Shown here: positions 1 through 6,669 of the stretch, piece by piece
Numbering within the stretch: position 1 is the stretch's first letter
Layout: each line of letters opens with the position of its first letter
NCBI GenBank assembly: GCA_041495845.1
Contig: JBGQDM010000083.1
Coordinates: 1-14,553 of the forward strand
Source: JBGQDM01 sp041495845
GTDB lineage: Bacteria > Acidobacteriota > Terriglobia > Terriglobales > Acidobacteriaceae
DNA length: 14,553 nucleotides
Direction of reading: 5' to 3'
The notes under the pieces: model-generated
The model's database searches: none
What the model saw: only the letters and a program-made list of their open reading frames with translations
Told to the model about the DNA's origin: nothing
Program-made: the position numbers and the translations under genes

Positions 1-65
1 CCGGCACTCCTATCATTACTTCAAGCCTAATTCTGGCCACCCGATAGCGCGAAAACGACTCGCAC

Positions 66-72
66 GGAGGTG
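66..72 (+). promoter_or_regulatory. Shine-Dalgarno that decides the first gene's start
   Basis: GGAGGTG at 66-72 is a near-perfect anti-16S match. The GTG at 70-72 lies inside this motif and cannot use it as a ribosome binding site. The in-frame TTG at 79 sits six bases downstream, a good spacing, so TTG 79 is the preferred start. Confidence 0.6.
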
Positions 73-78
73 CCGCAC

Positions 79-2361
79 TTGAGATTCTTCAGTGTCCGGC
101 TGATCGTCGCACTCATTCTGGGAGTCACATTAGTTTCCGCCGGCTTTACCTACTACCAGGTGGAACGGCAGCGCAGCGCGCTGCGCCAGGAATTGCGGCA
201 CCGAGCCGAAGTGTTAGGTGAAAGCCTCTCCGACAGCGTTGAAAATCAGGTGGAACGCGGCTCGGCTGCGGAACTGCAAAGGGTTGTCACACGATTCAGC
301 AATCGCGAGCACCTCGCGGGCGTGGGAGTTTACAACCGTGACGCCGAGCCGCTCGCGGTCACGCCCGGTCTCGATCAACTGCTCTCCGGGCATCGTGATG
401 CGGTGGCAGTGGCCATTAACCGACGCGCAGGCGAGGGAGTGTTTCTGCGCAGCGGCAACACGCCGGTTCATATCTTTGCTTTGCCCATCGTTCGCCAAGG
501 GCAGGTGATCGGCGGCCTGGCGATTGTGCACGATGCCACCTATATCCGTGCGCGGAGCCGCCACCTGTGGTGGGAAACCTTCTGGCGGGCGTTGGTACAG
601 GTGTTGCTGATCGCTTTAATCACAGTCTTCATCGTACGTTGGAGCATTGAAGGTCCGATCGCGCGCGCCGCACAATGGATGCGAGCGTTGCGCACGGGCA
701 GGATCACCCCCAGCCATCAGGCACCGGAGATGCCGTTCCTGCAACCACTCGCCCGGGAAGTGCAGACGTTTGTCGAGAGCCTTCATCACGCGCGCTCCGC
801 CGCTGCAACCGAGGCGCGGCTGCGAGAAGCGGGAGAGTCACTGTGGACGGCGGAGCGGCTGGCGGTGCATGTGCGCACGCGTCTGGAGGGGAGCCGCTTA
901 TTCGTAGTTTCCAATCGGGAACCCTACACGCATACGCGGACGGGCAAGGCAATCGAGGTCACCGTGCCAGCCAGCGGGTTGGTGACGGCGCTCGAACCCG
1001 TACTGAATGCCTGCGATGGTACCTGGGTGGCCCATGGCAATGGCAATGCCGATGCGGAGACCGTGGATGCCCGCGACTGTCTGCGTGTGCCGCCCGACGA
1101 CCCCCGCTATACGCTGCGTCGCGTGTGGCTGAGCAAAGAAGACGAGGATGGCTACTACTACGGGTTCGCGAATGAAGGCCTGTGGCCGCTTTGCCACATT
1201 GCACATACGCGACCGATTTTCCGCGCGTCTGATTGGGAACGGTACCAACTGGTAAATCAGAAGTTTGCGGAGGCTGTGCTCGAAGAGATGGCGGACACAG
1301 CGAATCCGGTGCTGCTGGTGCAGGACTATCACTTTGCACCGCTGGCGCGATTGGTGAAACAAAAACGTCCGGATGCGCGCATCGCCATTTTTTGGCACAT
1401 TCCCTGGCCGAATCCAGAGGCTTTCGGCATCTGTCCGTGGCAGCGCGAATTGCTCGATGGCCTGCTGGCAGCGGACTTGATCGGATTCCACGTGCAGGCG
1501 CACTGCAACAATTTCTTGCAGACCGTAGACCGGACTTTGGAATGCCGGATCGAGTGGGAGCACTTCACGGCGCAGCGACTGGGTCACACCACCATGGTGA
1601 GACCCTTTCCCATCAGCGTGGACTACACCGAGGCCGAGGAGCGTCCAGCGGATGGCTCGGTGTTCCTGGATCGTGTGGCGCTCCTGCAAGAGCTGGGGGT
1701 GGAAGCGACGTTTCTCGGTGTGGGGGTAGACCGCGTGGATTATACGAAGGGCATCCCGGAGCGCTTTCTGGCAGTCGAACGGTTCCTTGAGGAGCACCCT
1801 TCCTATCAGGGGCGATTTGTGTGCGTGCAAATTGGCGCGCCCAGCCGCGGCGTGATTCGGCGGTACCAGGAATTGATGTGGGAGGTGGAAGCGGAGGCGG
1901 AGCGCATCAACCGCCGTTTCCAAGCCGGAAAATGGAAGCCGATCGTGTTCTTGAAGCGGCACCACACGCACCGTGAGATCCAACGCTACTATCGGGCCGC
2001 GGACCTTTGTCTGGTGACCTCGTTGCACGATGGCATGAATCTGGTGGCCAAAGAATTCGTGGCCGCGCGCGACGATGACCGTGGAGTCCTGGTGCTCAGC
2101 CAGTTCACCGGCGCCGCTCGTGAATTGCGCGACGCGCTCCTGGTGAACCCATACGACATTGACCAGACGGCAAACGCCATCCACCGGGCATTGAACATGA
2201 GCGCCAGCGAAATTGCCGAACGCATGCAAAGGATGCGCCGCACGGTCCGCGAACACAACGTCTACCGTTGGGCGGGGAGTCTGGTCGCGGAACTCTGTGG
2301 GGTTCGTCTGGAAGCCGCACCCGCTCCAGAGCGCACACACGACGGAGTGTCTGCCGCATGA
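79..2361 (+). CDS. otsA: Membrane-anchored sensor/HAMP-trehalose-6-phosphate synthase fusion (GT20)
   Basis: The C-terminal two thirds is a GT20 trehalose-6-phosphate synthase, a family that transfers glucose from a nucleotide sugar to glucose-6-phosphate. Numbered from TTG 79 (760 aa), residues about 273-740 carry VVSNREPY, GTWVAHGNG, VQDYHF (414-419), HIPWPNPE (440-447), DRVDYTKG (551-558) and DGMNLVAKE (651-659), which are the donor and acceptor site blocks. The usual SAGGL glycine loop is replaced by ASGL. Ahead of this lie a membrane segment (about 6-26), an extracytoplasmic stretch of roughly 140 residues, a second membrane segment (about 168-187) and a HAMP-like region with helical linker (188-270), the layout of a receptor. 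E. coli OtsA is about 470 aa and soluble, so the N-terminus is an addition. The stop overlaps otsB by ATGA. The product could instead be a related sugar phosphate such as glucosylglycerol phosphate, but the adjacent phosphatase and TreT favour trehalose. Confidence 0.9.
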   Translation: MRFFSVRLIVALILGVTLVSAGFTYYQVERQRSALRQELRHRAEVLGESLSDSVENQVERGSAAELQRVVTRFSNREHLAGVGVYNRDAEPLAVTPGLDQLLSGHRDAVAVAINRRAGEGVFLRSGNTPVHIFALPIVRQGQVIGGLAIVHDATYIRARSRHLWWETFWRALVQVLLIALITVFIVRWSIEGPIARAAQWMRALRTGRITPSHQAPEMPFLQPLAREVQTFVESLHHARSAAATEARLREAGESLWTAERLAVHVRTRLEGSRLFVVSNREPYTHTRTGKAIEVTVPASGLVTALEPVLNACDGTWVAHGNGNADAETVDARDCLRVPPDDPRYTLRRVWLSKEDEDGYYYGFANEGLWPLCHIAHTRPIFRASDWERYQLVNQKFAEAVLEEMADTANPVLLVQDYHFAPLARLVKQKRPDARIAIFWHIPWPNPEAFGICPWQRELLDGLLAADLIGFHVQAHCNNFLQTVDRTLECRIEWEHFTAQRLGHTTMVRPFPISVDYTEAEERPADGSVFLDRVALLQELGVEATFLGVGVDRVDYTKGIPERFLAVERFLEEHPSYQGRFVCVQIGAPSRGVIRRYQELMWEVEAEAERINRRFQAGKWKPIVFLKRHHTHREIQRYYRAADLCLVTSLHDGMNLVAKEFVAARDDDRGVLVLSQFTGAARELRDALLVNPYDIDQTANAIHRALNMSASEIAERMQRMRRTVREHNVYRWAGSLVAELCGVRLEAAPAPERTHDGVSAA

Positions 2362-3209
2362 AGAAGCACGGAGGGGAAGAACTACTGACGGATTCGACCG
2401 GCACAATCCGAGATTTCTTGCAGGAAGTGGCCGAGGCCCAAAGTTCCGCCCTCCTGCTCGATTACGACGGTACGCTGGCCCCGCTCCAGCAAGAGCGGAA
2501 CCGCGCGGTTCCGTATGCAGGGATCGCGTCCGTGTTGCAGCCGCTGATGCAAGAGCCGCGCACCCGAATCGCGATCATCACCGGGCGCCGGGCTGGCGAA
2601 GTGGCCCGACTGCTGGGTCTTACTCCACCTCCGGAAATCTGGGGATCTTACGGCCTCGAGCACCTGCACCCCGATGGAACTTTGGAGACTATTGCCGTTG
2701 GGGAGCGGACCAAACTCGGCCTGGAAGAGGCAGAGCAATGGTTGATTCATCAACAAATAGACCGGCACGCCGAGCGCAAGCCCGGTGGCCTTGCCGTGCA
2801 CTGGCGGGGGCTCCCAGAAACGACCCAGCACGAAATGCGCTGCCGGGCGCTGCTGGGATGGTTTGCGGTAGTGCAGCGCCGCGACATGGACTTGGTGGAG
2901 TTTGAGGGTGGAGTCGAAATCCGCGCAGCCGGCTTCGACAAAGGAGATGCCGTCCGTGCCATCGTCCGGGAGTTGGATGCTGACGCGCCGGTCGCGTATC
3001 TGGGAGATGATGGTCCGGACGAACCAGCCTTTCAGGCCTTGGACAGCCGCGGCCTTGGAATACTGGTGAGGCCGTTGTACCGGGCCACGACCGCCCGCGC
3101 GTGGCTGCGGCCGCCCGAGGGGGTGTTGAATTTTCTCCATCAGTGGCTTGAGGCTAGCAAGAATGGCGGAGCGCGCTTTGCCACCGCCAGCGGAACGCAA
3201 GTCGAATGA
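2358..3209 (+). CDS. otsB: Trehalose-6-phosphate phosphatase (HAD superfamily)
   Basis: This 283-aa cytoplasmic phosphatase should remove phosphate from trehalose-6-phosphate to give free trehalose, completing the step begun by the upstream synthase. HAD motifs are complete: motif I DYDGTL (35-40, nucleophile D35 and general acid D37), motif II Thr in IITGRR (T75), motif III Lys in DKGDAV (K195), and motif IV GDDGPDE (216-222). GSYGLEH and EFEGGVEIR are typical OtsB cap-region blocks. Length matches the family (about 250-290 aa). The open frame extends upstream to 2268, but ATG 2358 gives a 4-base ATGA overlap with the synthase, typical of translational coupling, and removes a basic tail unlike the family. 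Its own stop makes another ATGA overlap with the next gene. Confidence 0.92.
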   Translation: MKKHGGEELLTDSTGTIRDFLQEVAEAQSSALLLDYDGTLAPLQQERNRAVPYAGIASVLQPLMQEPRTRIAIITGRRAGEVARLLGLTPPPEIWGSYGLEHLHPDGTLETIAVGERTKLGLEEAEQWLIHQQIDRHAERKPGGLAVHWRGLPETTQHEMRCRALLGWFAVVQRRDMDLVEFEGGVEIRAAGFDKGDAVRAIVRELDADAPVAYLGDDGPDEPAFQALDSRGLGILVRPLYRATTARAWLRPPEGVLNFLHQWLEASKNGGARFATASGTQVE

Positions 3210-3889
3210 CGGTGCCAACGATGGACAGCCCGAAGGGTGGCCAAGCCCGCCAGCCCTTTTACTTCAACACCTCGGCTCACCTCCTGCGGGCGGAGCGGGA
3301 AACAGCGACGACCCTGAGTGACTTGCACCGCAGCCTGGAGCGATGTTCCGACAAGTCCGTGTTTCAGCACACCTTCCGCACTTTGCAGGAACATCACTTT
3401 CTGCGGCAGGGCTTTTCCAACGACTTTGCTCACTGGGTGCTTTCAGGCTGCAACCAACCGGAGTTGGCGGAGCAGCTCGCAGGTGTGGACGTGCGCGGTT
3501 TCACCTCCATCACGGACTTGCGCGAGGCACTGCTGCGCATCGTGGGCGACTATCTCCGCCGGAACCCGCAGGCTGCCAGTTCTCCCAGCCGGGAGCCTTT
3601 CTACTTCTGCGCGACCGACATTGTGGTGATCCCAACACCCTTTGTGGCGAACAATCTCCCCGAGTTTCTGGATGGCTTGCGGCATGTCACCGTGCGATCC
3701 ATTCATCACCACTTTATTGAAGGCCGGCTGCGCTTGAAACTCCAGTCGAACGACTTCTCGCGTTGGCTGGAAGAAGAGGTGGACCTGAAGGATCCCGCCC
3801 GCGCCATCAACAACATTGACATCTACACTGGCACCATGGAAGACGTGCGCCGGCAGATGGTGCGCTTGCTCGAAGCAGAATTGGCATAG
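3206..3889 (+). CDS. DUF5752-like protein with two tandem repeats, in trehalose operon
   Basis: This 227-aa soluble protein has no signal peptide, membrane segment or recognisable catalytic motif. It resembles the DUF5752 family, which I recall near TreT-type glycosyltransferases; that is memory, not a search. The sequence itself shows an internal duplication: PFYF (17-20), HHF (63-65) and SNDFAHW (71-77) in the first half recur in order as PFYF (131-134), HHF (168-170) and SNDFSRW (181-187) in the second. Start ATG 3206 overlaps the otsB stop (ATGA); a second in-frame ATG lies at 3221. The TreT-like gene begins 11 bases after its stop, so the two are almost certainly co-translated. A regulatory or partner role for a trehalose enzyme is plausible by position only. 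Function is unknown. Confidence 0.75.
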   Translation: MTVPTMDSPKGGQARQPFYFNTSAHLLRAERETATTLSDLHRSLERCSDKSVFQHTFRTLQEHHFLRQGFSNDFAHWVLSGCNQPELAEQLAGVDVRGFTSITDLREALLRIVGDYLRRNPQAASSPSREPFYFCATDIVVIPTPFVANNLPEFLDGLRHVTVRSIHHHFIEGRLRLKLQSNDFSRWLEEEVDLKDPARAINNIDIYTGTMEDVRRQMVRLLEAELA

Positions 3890-3900
3890 CGGCAGGAACT

Positions 3901-5268
3901 ATGGATCCAACAACGAAAATCACAATCAGCCCGCCGTCTCCAGACAGCCCACAAGCGGACTCTGGCACGGCGGCGCCCACCGGGGCGACTTCGCCAATCG
4001 CCCTGCCCGATCGTCGCAAGCGGCTGCGCATTCCTGAGACGCCCCCAACACCGCCGCCACCGCCGCACCTCGACGACTATCGATCCATTGTGGGAGAGGC
4101 GGATCTCGATGAGTTGCGCTATCTGGCTCGCGCCCTCAAAGGCCGGACGATGAAGATGGTGAACTCCACCGCTGTCGGTGGCGGCGTCGCCGAAATGCTC
4201 AACCAGCTTGTGCCCTTGCTCAATGAGCTGGAGATTCACACCCGCTGGGACGTAATCACAGGCGGCAATGATTTTTTTGAGGTCACGAAAGCTTTTCACA
4301 ACGCTCTCCACGGAAGCCCTTATGAGCTGACACGGCAGGCGCAAGAGATCTTCCTGATGTACAACGAGCAGAACCGGCAGCGGCTTGAGTTCAATGAAGA
4401 CCTGGTCGTGATTCACGATCCCCAGCCCGCGGCTCTGATTCTGGGGCATGAGCGCAGTCGCGCCAAGTGGGTGTGGCGCTGTCACATTGATCTGTCCCAT
4501 CCCGACCCCGATGTCTGGGGATTCCTTCGGCCGTTCGTTGAGCGCTATGACGCGGCAATTTTTTCCGCCCCGTCATTCACGCGCCAGTTGCCGATTCCGC
4601 AGTACCTTTTCTATCCCTGTATTGATCCGCTCTCAGCAAAAAACCGAGAGCTGGAGGAGAGCGAGATTCAGAGGGTTTGCGACGGCTTCGGCATTGACCG
4701 GACGCGTCCGATCGTGACGCAGGTCTCGCGCTTTGACCGGCTGAAAGATCCGGTCGGCGTCATCCAGGCATACAAAATGGCCAAACAGTACGTGGACTGC
4801 CAGTTGGTCCTGGCTGGCGGCGGGGCGTCCGATGACCCCGAGGGAGCGGCCGTGCTGCGGGAGGTCGAAGCCGCAGCCGGGAATGACCCCGATGTGATCG
4901 TGCTCAATCTGCCGCCGTGGTGCGCCTTCGAGATCAACGCGCTACAGCGCGCTTCTACCGTCATCGTCCAGAAGTCCCTGCGCGAAGGTTTTGGCCTCAC
5001 CGTGACTGAGGCGCTGTGGAAAGCAAAGCCGACCATTGCCAGTGCGGTCGGAGGGATCCCAAACCAGATCATTCACAAGCTGACCGGTGCGCTGGTTCAC
5101 TCCGTGGAAGGCTGCGCCTACCAGATCCGCTACCTCTTGACCCACCCTGAGTTCGCGAACCAGCTCGGGCGTAACGGGAGGGAACATGTGAAGGAGAACT
5201 TTCTCATGACGACCAACCTGAAGCGTTGGCTGCTCCTGCATCACATCTTGGATGGCCGGGCGGTTTGA
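3901..5268 (+). CDS. treT: Trehalose glycosyltransferring synthase, TreT-like (GT4)
   Basis: This 455-aa retaining GT4 glycosyltransferase matches TreT, which reversibly makes trehalose from NDP-glucose and glucose. The family signature NSTAVGGGVAEML (88-100) is followed by FFEVTKAFHNALHG, IHDPQP, the CHIDLSHP block, QVSRFDRLKDP (274-284) and the EX7E motif in REGFGLTVTEALWKAKP (E362 and E370). Conserved similarity starts near LDDYRSIVG (57-65). The first ~55 residues are a proline/serine-rich extension ending in PPTPPPPPH, absent from the archaeal enzyme. ATG 3901 is the only ATG, GTG or TTG before the conserved core; AGGA at 3894-3897 is close to it (3-base spacer). A fungal or bacterial-type trehalose phosphorylase is a related alternative, but the N-terminal signature fits TreT better. 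It is the last gene of the operon, followed by a terminator. Confidence 0.87.
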   Translation: MDPTTKITISPPSPDSPQADSGTAAPTGATSPIALPDRRKRLRIPETPPTPPPPPHLDDYRSIVGEADLDELRYLARALKGRTMKMVNSTAVGGGVAEMLNQLVPLLNELEIHTRWDVITGGNDFFEVTKAFHNALHGSPYELTRQAQEIFLMYNEQNRQRLEFNEDLVVIHDPQPAALILGHERSRAKWVWRCHIDLSHPDPDVWGFLRPFVERYDAAIFSAPSFTRQLPIPQYLFYPCIDPLSAKNRELEESEIQRVCDGFGIDRTRPIVTQVSRFDRLKDPVGVIQAYKMAKQYVDCQLVLAGGGASDDPEGAAVLREVEAAAGNDPDVIVLNLPPWCAFEINALQRASTVIVQKSLREGFGLTVTEALWKAKPTIASAVGGIPNQIIHKLTGALVHSVEGCAYQIRYLLTHPEFANQLGRNGREHVKENFLMTTNLKRWLLLHHILDGRAV

Positions 5269-5279
5269 GGAGGAGTGCT

Positions 5280-5320
5280 CCCCTGGGGCAACCGTCATGA
5301 GTCCCCGGGGTTTTTCTTTT
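5280..5320 (+). terminator. Rho-independent terminator of the trehalose operon
   Basis: CCCC (5280-5283) pairs with GGGG (5307-5310) and GGGG (5285-5288) with CCCC (5303-5306), with one bulged T at 5284 and a 14-base loop. TTTTTCTTTT (5311-5320) follows directly. It lies 12 bases after the TreT stop. The minus side lacks a T-run, so it should not terminate the convergent M23 gene. Confidence 0.85.
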
Positions 5321-5344
5321 CTGTGATTTGCGGGGCGGCAGTGC

Positions 5345-6259
5345 TTACATGCCGGCAGCAAGTGTGGTGCGGCTGGCCCAGGTAAGGCGGAGATATTTGT
5401 AGGGATTGACCGGGGTGTTGTTGATGCGGACTTCGTAGTGAAGATGGGGGCCGGTGCTGCGGCCGGAGGTGCCAACGTAGCCGAGCAGGTCGCCACGGTG
5501 CACGAGCTGGCCCGCGACCACGGCAAAGCCGGAAAGATGGCCGTAGAGAGTACTGATGCCGCCGGTGTGTTCGAGGACGATCTCGCGGCCGTAACCGCCG
5601 TTCTGGTCGGCATAGGAAACTACGCCATCGGCCGGAGCCATCACTTCCTGTCCGAAGTTGGCGGAAATGTCCACGCCGGTGTGGAAGGCGCCTTCCCCGT
5701 TGAAGGGGTCTTGCCGTTCCCCAAACGAGCCGGTGACGTGGCCTTCTACCGGCCAAAGATTGGGCATGGCTGAGGCGCGGAGCCAGTCTACCGTGGTGAG
5801 GTTGCGTCCGGTGCCGAGCGTGGTGATCCCGATGGTGGCAGCGCCGCTCAAAGCGGTGGTGCGCAACGCATAAAGCTGGTCAAGCGATGAAACCACTTGG
5901 GCATTGTCCAGGCCTTGCCCCTGGGTCGAAGTCAGCACCGGGTCAGCTTTTAGCCCATAAAGCGAAGAGACTTCGCTGGCCAGCGAACCCAGAGAAGCGA
6001 CTTGAATGTCGCGGTCCTGAGCTACCTGCTCCAGGTGGCTGTAGCGCCGGGTAAGTTGCTCCTTCTCCGTACGGAGCTCGTTGAAACGGGACACCTTGAA
6101 CAGCATCCGGGCATAGGAACTGGCAATGCCGGTGAGGCTAAGCAGGCCGATGGAAACACCCGCCACGAGCACGTACAAATACTGGACAGGGATGGAAATC
6201 TTACGTAGCTGTCCGTCTTCGCCCCGCGCTACAAAAAGGATGTAGAAACGCTTTCGCAA
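5345..6259 (-). CDS. Membrane-anchored M23/LytM-type metallopeptidase
   Basis: This 304-aa protein is predicted to cleave peptidoglycan cross-links, or to act as an amidase activator, in the periplasm. A short basic cytoplasmic N-terminus leads to one membrane segment (about 25-49), then a charged helical, probably coiled-coil region (about 55-100), a linker, and the M23 domain (about 170-290). The zinc ligands are all present: H193 and D197 in HTGVDIS and H274 in GPHLHYE. H241 in LYGHLSG and H272 supply the other catalytic histidines. With the site intact it should be active, unlike degenerate EnvC/NlpD-type domains. The start is TTG at 6259, supported by AGGGAAGG at 6267-6274 with a 7-base spacer. 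It converges on the trehalose operon. The endopeptidase specificity cannot be told from sequence. Confidence 0.9.
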   Translation of the reverse strand: MRKRFYILFVARGEDGQLRKISIPVQYLYVLVAGVSIGLLSLTGIASSYARMLFKVSRFNELRTEKEQLTRRYSHLEQVAQDRDIQVASLGSLASEVSSLYGLKADPVLTSTQGQGLDNAQVVSSLDQLYALRTTALSGAATIGITTLGTGRNLTTVDWLRASAMPNLWPVEGHVTGSFGERQDPFNGEGAFHTGVDISANFGQEVMAPADGVVSYADQNGGYGREIVLEHTGGISTLYGHLSGFAVVAGQLVHRGDLLGYVGTSGRSTGPHLHYEVRINNTPVNPYKYLRLTWASRTTLAAGM

Positions 6260-6266
6260 ATAGATG

Positions 6267-6274
6267 CCTTCCCT
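6267..6274 (-). promoter_or_regulatory. Ribosome binding site for the TTG start of the M23 peptidase
   Basis: The minus strand reads AGGGAAGG here, seven bases before TTG 6259. It supports the unusual TTG start, since no ATG or GTG in frame gives a better-placed site. Confidence 0.5.
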
Positions 6275-6587
6275 AAATGAGGGTCGATAACAGCCAGTGC
6301 CCGGTTACAGGTTCCGGGTACATCCCGAATCGGTCCGCGCTTCCCAGTTTTGGGAGTGTGGAGCGCGTCGCTACCATCGATCCAGGTAAAACAAAATGCA
6401 GTAGCCGTCTCGTGCGGCTTGCTGCCTGGCCAAAGGTCAAGGAAAACTGCTCTCAAACCGTAACAAAGTAGGTTCGGGCTGTCAACCCAGGGGAGGGCTT
6501 GGTAACAGTTACGAAGGTCGGAAGCTGGGGCGTCCTGCGGGCCAGGGGTGCCGCACGAACAGGGACAGATACGGGGGCGTAAACTCC

Positions 6588-6621
6588 TAAATCGCAGAGA
6601 ATGCTGAGAGAACTCGCAGAG
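6588..6621. repeat. CGCAGAG-type intergenic repeat, copy A
   Basis: The 34 bases starting TAAATCGCAGAG match copy B at 14190-14223 at 29 positions with no gaps. Three CGCAGAG-like units begin at 6593, 6602 and 6615, giving intervals of 9 and 13 that are the same in copy B. It overlaps the longest open frame of thiL, which argues that thiL starts further downstream. Confidence 0.7.
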
Positions 6622-6669
6622 AAGACCGGAAACACCGCCCGCCGGGTGGAAGCGGCTATATTAGGAACC

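Larger units (their letters stand above)
6260..6669. other. Intergenic region between divergent M23 peptidase and thiL
   Basis: This 410-base stretch lies between divergently transcribed genes and should hold promoters for both, but no clear -35/-10 pair could be picked by eye. Short open frames here lack family features and ribosome binding sites. It holds a GTAAC-A-GTTAC palindrome (6502-6512), a small TCCCA/TGGGA hairpin (6342-6355) without a T-run, and repeat copy A (6588-6621), just upstream of thiL. Confidence 0.5.

Noticed and set aside
898..2406. Long 502-codon open frame on the minus strand opposite otsA
   Set aside because: It lies entirely opposite conserved GT20 coding sequence, shows no recognisable domain and has a His/Arg/Gln-rich composition typical of antisense frames in GC-rich DNA.
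6229..6456. 75-codon minus-strand frame upstream of the M23 gene
   Set aside because: It overlaps the M23 start in another frame, has no ribosome binding site and no recognisable features.
6277..6471. 64-codon plus-strand frame in the intergenic region
   Set aside because: No ribosome binding site, no similarity to a known family, and a composition expected by chance.
6465..6495. GGTTCGGGCTGTCAACC resembling a tRNA T-arm
   Set aside because: No acceptor, D or anticodon arm can be folded around it.
6545..6630. Possible TPP riboswitch upstream of thiL (GGGGTGCC and GCTGAGA present)
   Set aside because: GCTGAGA belongs to the dispersed repeat, spacing to GGGGTGCC is too long, and the conserved TGAACCTG and GGGAA parts are missing. 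Also, thiL is not the usual target.
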